Origin: Motacilla alba alba
Lineage: Eukaryota > Chordata > Aves > Passeriformes > Motacillidae
Length of the DNA: 64,000 bases
Assembly (NCBI RefSeq): GCF_015832195.1
Contig: NC_052046.1
Coordinates: forward strand, 32,516,911 to 32,580,910
Direction of reading: 5' to 3'
Shown here: one piece after another, positions 13,101 through 22,700 of the stretch
Layout: the number at the start of each line of letters is the position of its first letter
How positions within the stretch are numbered: the first letter of the stretch is position 1
Notes under the pieces: generated by a model
Told to the model about the DNA's origin: nothing
What the model saw: the letters and a program-made list of their open reading frames with translations, nothing else
Database searches by the model: none
Made by a program: the position numbers and the translations under genes

Positions 13101-13829
13101 AGTTACTTATGCTTTCTGACATCAGTGGATTTATCAGCAGCAACTTCTGAACCTTATTCTATCATAATAGTCAATAAATTGCACTGTTTGTGAATCTTGA
13201 ATCTTGTTCACTGCTCCTAGGCAGTGCAACCTAGGTTATAGTGCAACCCAAATTATTTGTGCACGTGGGATTGCAAGCGTGGCAAAATTTACAGTGTAAA
13301 TTATGCTGTTTGTGTATCTGGCATCTTTACAGACTGATATTGGAGAATTGCCAACTCTAAAATACTATCTGTGGAGGGTCTGCTAAGACAAAAGCAGGCA
13401 CTTGTTTAAATTGCCTGTAAAAGGATCTTATAAACACCAAGATTTGTTCTCTTTCTTGGGTTCCTCTATTTTGAATCAATTTCTACTGGACTTATAACTC
13501 TTACAGTAATTTCTCTTACCTGACAAAAATCCTGTTGTTCTTTTCTTCCTCCTCTTCATTTCTATCTCATTTGTCCCATCTGTTTTCAGACAGTATATCT
13601 ACTAGTGAATTTTTCAGCTTCCAATTCTGCTACTATCCAGATGGATGTCTCACTTGTCTTACATTTTACTGCCACATTTGTTCACCTTTCTCTGTGTTTC
13701 TGAAGCCCTTCTCCTTAGCTTGTACTGCAATTAGGCTTTGATCCTGGTTGTGAATTAACCAGTTTATGCTATTAAAAATTTTCATCTTGCTTGATCACAG
13801 AAATGTCTTTTTCATTACTGTTATGAAGA
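10102..13829. other. AT-rich non-coding DNA, no gene seen
   Basis: No gene or clear transposon. An AT-only, partly self-complementary patch lies at about 10920-10965. A small cluster of CpG dinucleotides (including GCGCGC) sits at about 12640-12745 in an otherwise CpG-poor background. Minus-strand frames of 60-72 codons at 12492-12929 overlap each other and look accidental. Confidence 0.55.
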
Positions 13830-14110
13830 CATGATGAGTTAATTTTTTTTTGAGCAGCTAGTACTGTGCTGTGTTTTGGAATCAGAATGAGGATAATATG
13901 GATAGCAAGCTGATGCCTTTTTTTTTTCTTTTTTTTATTCTTTTTTTTTTCTTTTACTAAGTCATGTTTATCTTAAAACAAGGATTCTTTTTTTTTTTTT
14001 TTTTTTTTTTTTTTGAATAGCTGGGACAGATGACACAAACTGGCCAAAGAGCATATTCCATACCATAGACTATAATGCCTAGTATCTGAACGGGGGGAAG
14101 ATACCCAGAA
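13830..14110 (+). mobile_element. Avian ERV LTR fragment (5' part), interrupted by a T-rich tract
   Basis: Two halves match one common avian LTR pattern recalled from many bird genomes. The first, 13838-13915, has GAGTTAATTTT, AGCTAGTACTG and GCTGTGTTTTGGA in the expected order. The second, 14019-14110, has GCTGGGACAGATGACACAAA, CTGGCCAAAG, ATATTCCATACCATA and a decayed promoter region where AGTATCTGAACGGGGGGAAG replaces the usual AGTATATAAACTGGGGGGAG. Between them lies a T-rich tract. The 3' half of the LTR is absent. A piece of the opposite end of the same LTR family lies in reverse orientation at 15921-16185. Class assignment (ERVL-like or otherwise) is not settled by sight. Confidence 0.72.
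13917..14014. repeat. T-rich tract ending in T27
   Basis: Three T runs broken by C, A and a short unique stretch. The last is an uninterrupted T27 at 13988-14014. It lies inside the LTR fragment described for 13830-14110. Confidence 0.9.
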
Positions 14111-14639
14111 TAAGGACCAGTTGAGGTATGTGGACTTTCCTGCAGGAGACAGTTTAAATAACTATTATTAGTTTTTAAAAAGTCAGTATTTTGTAGTACA
14201 TATGACAGCTTCTAATACCATGTTGTTTTCCTAATGAAAGTTTGACTTGCGGTTGGGTAACATTAAGGAACATTTACCACTTGTAATACTGGCCGCCTTT
14301 TGTGAAAAAACAATCTGCAAATTAGTGAGAATTTCCCAAGGAAATTAATATTGTTTCTAGATGTGTTCATTCAAGTATGAAAGATGATTAGCCTAATGAC
14401 TGAAGTGCTTGTAAAGAGCTTATTTTCTCACCTCTAAAATCCATTCCTAATTCACTTAGCAGAAGATAACTATATTTTACTTTTGAAAATTGCTTGAATG
14501 GTTTTACAATCTCACTGCATATTGAAAGCAAGAATCAGCAACACATAAAAAGTCAGTTATTTAAAAACATGCACTTGAAGTAAACTGTGAAGAGAGCCTT
14601 TAAAAGACAGACATTTGATATGGACAGAGATTTTGTTCT
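14111..14639. other. Non-coding spacer, no gene seen
   Basis: AT-rich DNA between an LTR fragment and a CR1 element. Nothing is recognisable. Confidence 0.6.
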
Positions 14640-15418
14640 GTATAGGCTGGATCGATGGGCTGAGGCCAGTTTGATGAGGTTCAATAAGCAGAGTGCCAGG
14701 TCTGCATTTTGGCCACAACCACCCCAGGCAGCACTACAAGATGGGGGCAGGATGACTGGAAATCTGCACAGCAGAAAAGGACCTGGGGGTGCTGGTTGAC
14801 AACTGGCTGAACATGAGCCAGCTGTGCCCAGGGTCTAAGAAGACCAGTGGCATCCTGGCTTGTAACAGCAGTAGTGTGGCCAGCAGGGCCTTGGCAGTGG
14901 TTGTCCCCCTGTACTGGGCATTGATATTGTTACACCTTGAGTACTTTGTCCAGTTTTGGGCCCCTAAATTCAGGAAGAATGTGGAGGCAATGGAACAAGC
15001 CCAGAGAAGAGAAATGGAGCTTGGGAACGGTCTAGAGAATAAATCATGTGAGGAGTGGCTGAGGGACTGGGAGGTGTTTGGAGAAAAGGCGGCTCAGAGA
15101 TGACCTCATTGCCCTCTACAACTGCCTCAAAGGAAGCTGTAGAAAAGTAGGGATAGGCCTCCTTTCTCAGGAAACTCATGACAGGACAAGAGGAAATGGC
15201 TCCAAGCTTTGCTAGGGAGGTTCAGGTTGGACATCAGAAAGAAGAATTGGAACAGGCTGTCCAGGGAGGTGATGGAGTCTATCTCCAAGAACACCAAGAA
15301 AAAACTGGACTTGGCACTTATAGCCATGGTCTAGTTTACAAGGTGGTTCAGTCAAAAGTTAGACTCAATCATCTTGGAGCTCTTTTCTGACCTTAATATT
15401 TCTATAATTTTATGAATT
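14640..15418 (+). mobile_element. CR1 LINE, 3' part with intact tail end
   Basis: This is about 780 bp of the 3' end of a CR1. The forward frames give the C-terminal part of the CR1 ORF2 protein in order: DRWAEASLMRFNK (14658 on), then in another frame LVDNWLNMSQLCPGSKKTSG, SVASRALAVVVPLYWAL, and HLEYFVQFWAPKFRKN. The nucleotide blocks GGACAAGAGGAAATGG and GGTTCAGGTTGGACATCAGA follow, and the element closes with TTTCTATAATTTTATGAATT, a decayed form of the terminal ATTCTATGATTCTATGA. The frame changes near 14790, and stops within the frame show that it is dead. The 5' side is truncated, as is usual for CR1. The 70- and 104-codon frames here are pieces of this element, not genes. Confidence 0.92.
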
Positions 15419-15920
15419 TGGTCTCACTAATTGAGAAATTATTAAAATAACCTGGTAGTTTCAGGTGCAACCTCATTACAGTCAAAATCAAAATTCTTAT
15501 TTTCATCAAAAGTCATGGAATGGGCATCTTCATGAAGTCTAGCATAAAACCAAAACTTCTGGTTGCAGAATGTATGTTGCCTGAGGCCCTCCCCTACCAC
15601 ATGGGTTTATTCCTGCAGTGTTTTAAATACATGCATACATATTTATGTCATCAATATCTGTATCATTTATATAATCTATATCTACATATCTGTAATCTCC
15701 CAGAGCCTTGATTTCTTGCAAAGGTGCCCATTGTTAAAAGATTAGTTGTAAAAGACATGAATGGTGCTAAGATTGGGACTTTAGGTCACACTACAGTGCA
15801 CCATGCCAGAAAACAGGTGCATACATTTTTGAATTTTTATGGGATTTGTCCTGTAGATGTGCATGGCATACCTCTCAGTGTCTCAGTAAACTCAGTTAAA
15901 CAATGCTTTATCTTTCTCTT
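15419..15920. other. Non-coding spacer, no gene seen
   Basis: Between a CR1 and an LTR fragment. Open frames of 60-69 codons at 15520-15933 overlap in different frames and contain nothing recognisable. Confidence 0.6.
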
Positions 15921-16185
15921 TGTTGTGGTTTAAGCTATGAACTAAGAACCACACAGACTCACCTCCCCCTGGTAGACAGGGGGAGACAGTCAGAGGACTA
16001 AAAGTGAGAGAACTCATGGCTTGAGTTAAAGACAATATAGTAGGTAAAGGAAAAAGAAAAATAAGACAAGGAATTAATTCAATACTTCCCATGGGCAGGC
16101 AGAAGTTCAGCCATCTCCAGGAAATCTGGGCTCCACCATTTTTGCCTTTGACTTGGGGAGACAAACACTATCACTCAGAACTTGT
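15921..16185 (-). mobile_element. Avian ERV LTR fragment (3' part)
   Basis: On the plus strand it begins TGTTGTGGTTTAAGC, the reverse complement of the LTR terminus that usually reads GTTAAACCACAACA. There follow CACCTCCCCCTGGTAGACAG, AAAAGTGAGAGAACTCATGG, TTGAGTTAAAGACA, ACTTCCCATGGGCAGGCAG, TTCAGCCATCTCCAGGAAA and GGGGAGACAAACACTATCAC, all in the order seen in the recalled avian LTR. The fragment breaks off near 16185, so the promoter side is missing. It is of the same family as 13830-14110 but in the opposite orientation. The 90-codon minus-strand frame at 15892-16164 falls inside it and is not a gene. Confidence 0.78.
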
Positions 16186-16287
16186 TACAATGCAAAAAGA
16201 CAGTGCTATTTGTGTAGAATCACTCAAATACTGGATGTGGTTTACATTCAATAATTCTAGCATCATTTCATCATCTTGCCCATGAAG
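16186..16287. other. Short spacer between two LTRs
   Basis: About 100 bases of unassigned sequence separating a truncated minus-strand LTR from a complete plus-strand solo LTR. The last six bases are the left copy of the ATGAAG target duplication. Confidence 0.6.
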
Positions 16288-16645
16288 AGTGACCACAGCT
16301 CTCTGGCCACACAGAGCAACAGGCACAACTTTCCCAGGCATCGTGCTGGTGAAGGCTGTGAGAAGATCAGAGAAAAAAAATTATAAACAATTCTTATCCT
16401 CACTAGCTTCATCTGTTGTTGTGAACATGTGGAATTTGTTATGAAGATTTGTTTACCAAAGGGTGGTTTCTTAATTAGCCAATGGTGATGGTGTTTGGGC
16501 TAATTGACCAATCTGGTCTGTCTGTGTCAGTCTGTAAGGGTGATGGGTTTCTTAATAGTATAGTATAATAAAGCTATTAATCAGCCTTCTGGAATCGTGG
16601 AGTCAATGCCAATTATCACCTGGCCGGGGATGCAGTGCTACGACA
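16288..16645 (+). mobile_element. Solo LTR of an avian endogenous retrovirus, probably class II (ERVK-like)
   Basis: This 358-bp element starts AGTGACCACAG (probably from TGTGACCACAG) and ends CTACGACA. It is flanked by an identical 6-bp duplication, ATGAAG at 16282-16287 and 16646-16651. Internal blocks characteristic of songbird LTRs include GGCACAACTTTCCCAGGCA, GAAGGCTGTGAGAAGA, GTTGTTGTGAACATGTGGAA, GATTTGTTTACCAAAGGGTG, TTAGCCAATGGTGATGGTG and CAGCCTTCTGGAATCGTGGA. A candidate polyadenylation signal AATAAA lies at 16567-16572. There is no internal proviral sequence on either side, so it is a solo LTR. It shares several blocks with the LTR at 4047-4413 and has nearly the same length, so the two are related subfamilies. 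Confidence 0.86.
16567..16572 (+). promoter_or_regulatory. AATAAA polyadenylation signal inside the solo LTR
   Basis: AATAAA follows an AT-rich stretch (TAGTATAGTATAATAAAG), as expected for the R region of this LTR type. Whether it is used is unknown. Confidence 0.55.
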
Positions 16646-19569
16646 ATGAAGCTTCCTTCTCTTTTTTTCTACAAACTTTAAATTATTTTACTACAAACTT
16701 CCCAGCTTGTTCAAAAATGAAAATATTTTATTGAATTTTCTTTTTTTGGTTCTGACTATTTTAAGGTAATAATAATACTTTAAACTCCAATAATAATACT
16801 TTAAAATCAAATACTTGATTTTATTCTCAGATATAATCATAATGACTGTGTCTGACGGCAGGACAGAACATTTTAGTTGACGGTCATTTGAATTAGGAGA
16901 GAAATTTATAGCAATATCTGACAGCAATATTCCTTCTTGTTCTTTTGCTAGAATGAAAATTGCTTTTTGCTTTAAACATGGTGTGCATAACCAAAGTGGT
17001 AATGGCTGGAGCAGTGAGAGTACAGGGAAGAATATATTCCCTGTTGTGAAGTAAATGCATCTTGTAGTTCAAAGTGAATGAGAAGCAAACATTATATGGC
17101 TTGTTAAGTTCAGTCAGCTCTTAGCAAAGTGAGAAATTTCACAGGTGCCATGTAGCAAAAAACATTTTTGTGTATACAGACCAGGCAAATAGAGGAACTA
17201 TGAAAAACTGAAACATATTTGATTTTGCTGTGAGCACTGGACTTATGCAAGGTGGTTGATATTAGAACTCATGAGATATTGGAGAAAACTCAGCAGGTGA
17301 ATGCAAACTGTGATATCATTTTATAGACTTGTCATTAGGCAAGCACTGAGCACAGTTTGCATCTGCAGTGAAAACATATCACTGGTATTAAAAGAAACAA
17401 AACAACCTAAAACCTACTTCTTGCGGAGGAAAGGAGCACTGTGCACAAAATGAGGTGTATGGTATTGCTTTTTCTTTGTCACTTTGTTTAGTTTCAATTC
17501 TATTTCTATTACATAAATAGACTCCCATTAGTTGTACTTCATTATAACTACATTATACTTTCCATGCTTCATTGTGTTTCTTTTAGGTAAAAAAACACAG
17601 AAGTCAGTGGAAAAAGCCTGTTTCAAACCCTGACTAAATTTAGTGGTAGGGAGTCTTTGCAGCAGCTTCAGAGGTCACTGAGGATCAGTACCTTGGAAAT
17701 TTAAATGTGTTCTTTTTATAGTAAAAATGGAAACTTCTAATTTCAACCTACACTGAAATTATTTGGATTAGTTTTTTTCCTGTTCGTCTTATTAAACTAA
17801 TTCCCAATTAAAAGAGTGCTAAACAGAAAGCCTTGAAGGTCATCATTACTTGAAGTTCATTATTTCTGTAAGAGAATTTGTGGTTAAATTATGCTGTATT
17901 CTACAAGAATCTTCTATTATTATTCTGGGATTTAGTCTATGCAGAGTATTTATTTATATTGGTGACATTCAGGTTCTGAATGGTTTTTTCCCTTGTGATG
18001 AGCTATACTGTCTAGCAGTCTTCAGTGATTGTTGAAAAACTAACCAAAAAAACACTAAAAACCTAGAGGTACAGGATTTTCCTGCTGGCAGCCAAGTCAA
18101 AAGCCCAAAATCTGTATTTTAAGAAGTACAAGTTGTTATTTCTACAGTTCAGAGAATGCTTACAGGCTTTGAAAAACCAGGGCTTGTTCTCCTTGCTCAA
18201 CTGTTCATTCCAACCTACCTGAACTTCAACATTTCACTGAAACTAGAGTGGATAAGTGAAAAATATTTGTAAAGCTCATTGTGCAGGACAAAATATTTCT
18301 CATCCCAAAGTGTTTAAATTTTTTGATTCTTTAGCCTAGGTGATGCTATGAAAGATGGTAGCTTTTGCTGGAAAACTTAGGTGAACCTGTGAAGTGGGTT
18401 GCTTTAACAGTTTGGTACTTGCAGTGTAAGGAATGTTTCGAAAGTCGTGCTGGTTTACCAGTGGCTCTGTCAGCTCACTTTGGACAACGAGGTTGGTAAT
18501 TGTTTCAAGCCATTCACTTTGCTCTTTGTAAAAATAAATCTTTAACTGCCTGGGGCTCTCTAGCTTACGAAATACCTTCCTTGAATAATGGGGGCTCTTT
18601 GAAACAGCTGTTTGTGATTTGTGTTGAGATGTTTCTTGTTACACTTCAGAACAGATTGCCTGAAAAGATTGCACTGCTATGTTGGTCCTTAGAGATCTGA
18701 GTTCTTATAGCAGATCAACAACCCAGAGCAAGCTCTGAAAAGCAACACCCAAGCAAATGACAGTGCAAGTAGTCTCTGATGTTATTGTTTTTCAGGTGCT
18801 CCATCAGTGAAAACAGCACCACTTTTAGATTAATTATCTAGTTCTAGGAAAAAAATCACAGAGAATTCTTTTTAAGAATTTATTTCATTCATGTTTTTTT
18901 TCCTGTCTGTGCTTTATATAGACTTTTTAAAGGTGATGCAGACTTTTTGTTGGTCAAATCCCTGGCATGTCTATTAAGTTGTTCAGTTATTTATTTTTTA
19001 TTTAAAGCTACTATATAATATGATTTTATTTCACTTATTACTTTTTGAATCAATTTAGTAAAATTTATTCCTTTAAATTACTGTATTCATAACAATGTCC
19101 AGGTCAGATGAATGAAGGCTTCTCTTGACCTTGACTTTTCTTACCATAGTAATTCATATTCATACAAAAAACCACCAGTGAGTATAAAATCCAAACAGCT
19201 CTGTAATATCAGTCAAGTTCTTTAATTTCATTCTAACATCTTAAATTATGGATAAATGATCATCCTGAACCATGAATATACTACTACCCTGTCATATAAG
19301 ATGTCCAACATTCATAATTTTATATTTATTATTGGGAAGGTAAGCAGAGGTTGGTATTGGAAGGACAAGTATAAATTACCTAAGAATTCCAAATTAATCT
19401 TCAGGTGTACCTATCCTAAGTCTCTGGAAAAAAGTTCCTTCTCTTTGAATCTCCTCAGACTAACTGTGCAGTTAAGGTAAGCCAGCCCTACTCTTTACTC
19501 TGACATATTGCTATGGTCCAAGCTCTCTGTGATCTCCACCAGAACTATTTAGACATTGTAGAGAAATTC
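16646..19569. other. AT-rich non-coding DNA, no gene seen
   Basis: No gene or recognisable transposon. It includes an exact 17-bp direct repeat, AATAATAATACTTTAAA, at 16768-16784 and 16789-16805. Open frames reach 78 codons and match nothing known to me. Confidence 0.6.
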
Positions 19570-19745
19570 CAGAGAAACTGGAACTCTCAGTTCCAGAGTA
19601 AGAAGAGCTCCCTATCCCTGCAGAAGTTCAAGGCCAGGCTGGGTGGGGCTCTGAGCATCCTGGTCCGTGGAAGGACCATGGCAGCAGGGCTGGAACAAGA
19701 TGATCCATTCTGACCCAAGCTGTTCAATAATTCTGTGAATAGTGT
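19570..19745 (+). mobile_element. CR1 LINE 3'-end fragment
   Basis: CTATCCCTGCAGAAGTTCAA and GGCCAGGCTGGGTGGGGCTC match the CR1 block CATCCCTGGAGGTGTTCAAGGCCAGGCTGGATGGGGC. These are followed by GAGCATCCTGGTCCGTGGAA, CCATGGCAGCAGGGCTGGAA and GATGATCCATTCTGACCCAA, then the decayed tail AATAATTCTGTGAATA. About 175 bp remain. The 66-codon frame at 19513-19713 is a by-product. Confidence 0.85.
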
Positions 19746-22700
19746 TAGCAAACAGGGCTTGTTTTCAGTCAAAAGTCTGTAGATTTTCTACAGACAGGCT
19801 GCTGAATTTTGAAATTTTAGTAGGCATTGATTTGAAATGCTTGAGTTAATAAATCTTAAATTTTCTGAAAATACATGCTATGGAGTATCTCTTTCATCTG
19901 AAATCCATGCAACTAACTGAATATATAAAGTATAAGCTTGTTTTTCAGTTCAAGAACATTACTTTTTGTGTAGTGCACAATTAAACTTACAATTGTTTTG
20001 CAATATCTCAGGTTAGCACTGTTATCTGATTACTTGTATAGCAAAATGCAGCTTGCAAATTGGTGTAGAGTTTCCCTCCAAATAAAAATGATCATATATA
20101 TCCCTGTGTTTGACTTCATTAATATTTCCTTCTGACTGGTCTGCATGTACAAAAAAACCTTTTGAAAGAGCAGAATTTGTTGTTTCATTAACATCAATTC
20201 ATTCTGAAAAGAGTTTGGAGTTATCAAAAGTAGACTTATTTAAAAACAAATTTGAGAGTTGAAAAAAACATCCCAAATGATCTGTTCTTAGAAAAATCAA
20301 GTAAGAGTCTTCTGGAATTTTTTAGTGGGAAATTAATGAAGACATGTTAGGAAAATATGATCCATAAGATATTAAGGTGTTCTAACTGTGATAAAAAGAG
20401 ATTATGTGAAAGTTTACCACCACTTTGATCCACTGATGAAAATCTAAAATAATGAAAATCATGTTTAATTTGTAAGGAATAGAGTTCACTGTAGAGAAGC
20501 TGTGCAAAAAGATTCTGCTAGGACACAATAATGTGCTTAGGACTCACAGTTTTTTCCCTTTCAGTCTTTTAACTGTTGGGGGAAAACAGGAGTCTGAGCG
20601 TTTTTCAATTCTTAAATCAACTATAAAAGCAATTAAAAATACTTAATGTTAGAAAAATTATAGCCACTATTTTTATATTATACATTATTTTACATGTATT
20701 TACATTTACATTATTATTACATTTACATTATACATTATTTTTACATTATTATTAAAAATTTGGATAATAATTCTTGATATTTTTGATATGAGATCCTATC
20801 ACTTTGCAGAGGCAGATTTCATCTTGATTTAGATCTATTTTGTCATATTTTCTATAAGCATGCAAATTTTCTATAAATTGAGATTTTCAAATTTAACTCC
20901 TATGAAAAATTAATTTATATTATTTAGTCTTTTCTTGCACCTGTAATGCTTCTGCTTCAGAAGTAACTCTGAGGCCTAATATTTACACTACTGTAATCTC
21001 CAAGGATTTAAACTTTCACTTTACCATTTATGATGACAACTTTGCAGTTGCTGAAGTACTTGTCCTCACAGAGAATGCAAATCCCTTCATGTAAAACTGC
21101 CAATAAGTCTTTAAATTTAAACAATGGTACTTGTAACAGTTATGTTTTACCCAGACACTGGTGAAAACAGAGGATGAATTAATTGGTAGAATGTAAATAT
21201 TTTTAATGGACTATGGATACATTTGTATGTCTGGTGCTCAGTGCTGCTTCTAGCCTGTTTCTCTGGCAGCTGACACTGTAATCTCCACTGAAGAATAAAG
21301 AGATCTCATTTGTTCAGATTTACCTCCCTTTCTTGTGGTTCAAATGCAACAGATATGAGTCTAAAAACAAAATTATAAATTTGCAGATTTGAAAATAGTG
21401 CTCTTGAGTCACAAGAAGACGATGGTTTTTGGTATTATGAAAAAAATATTTTCTGGCATAAATGAATATGTATCTCTCTGAAAAACTGTTTCTAGATAGC
21501 TTCAATTCTCAGATAGGATATACTTCTCAGATATCTTTTAGAATATTATTGTATCACTGCTCCTCAAGCTGGGCAGGACACATGCAGCTTGAATCATTGT
21601 TTTATTCTTCTTGAGTCTCAAGAAACAGGAGCTCACAGACCTGGTAAGTTTTCACTTAGAAGATGTTCATGCAAAGAGCCAATTGGGTATTGCTTTGCAA
21701 ATCTAGTTCTGTTAGCCAGATTACTGTGCAAAAATTTGGGAGGATCTCCCCATAAGCCCATACAGTCTCTACTTCGGAACTGACATCCTCAGATGAAGAT
21801 ATCATTCTCGTCCTAATTCCTGACACCTCATTCATCTGTCAGCATTTTTGTCTGTATTTTCTCTAAAGTGCTTCTGGTCTCCTGGCCCCAACTCCCTGCC
21901 TGTTATGAAGCCTTACCCCAGAGACTTTTCTCTGGGGACCTTAAGTCTGCCACCTTTCTCTATTGCTCTAGATTTCATTAGGCCATCTGGATTTCAGCAG
22001 ACATATCTTAAGCTACGCCTAGAGGAGATATTTGAAGGTCTTCTGTGTACCAGCTGTACAAGAACACCCCAAAGATGAAGCTGCTTTTGAACAAGCCTCC
22101 TTTTCAGTTCCACCAGAACAAGGAAGAAGATGGGGATGGAAGCCAGCAGAGCAAAATTCATGTATTTTCTGCTTTGCTTGGGCATACTTCACTTATCAGC
22201 AGGAGCGGATGTATAATGCCTGACAATCGTGAGTGTTCATGCCGAGCAGAGGCACGAATAAATGTTCTCTTGCATCTTAATTGGTGATTACTCACCCCTG
22301 TAACAGATCCTGTCTAGAACTCAGGCAAAGCGTAACCAATTGTGCTTCCCAGCACTGGCTCATTATCAGCCTTAGGTAGGAGCAGATGATGTGTTGTGTC
22401 TTGTGCCTATGAGACAGTGGGAAGCAGGCACTGAAATGTTTCCAAAGCACAGTGTATCAGGCCAAACTGGTCTCCTGTCCCTGCGCTGAGCTATTCCTGG
22501 CACTCTAGTGTGCACTAGTTAGAGTCAGCATACTGCCGTGCACTGTGTCATCCTTAGTTACTCAGAGCCAGGAGCCAGTGGATTTGTGTGGAGTTAAAAT
22601 AACTGCCCAAGCATTTGTGATGCATGTAGCTGTTCTTTCCACTCATTCTTGGCAGTGAAAACTTTTGAACTGGTTTTGGTCATAACTGCTGTGATGTTAA

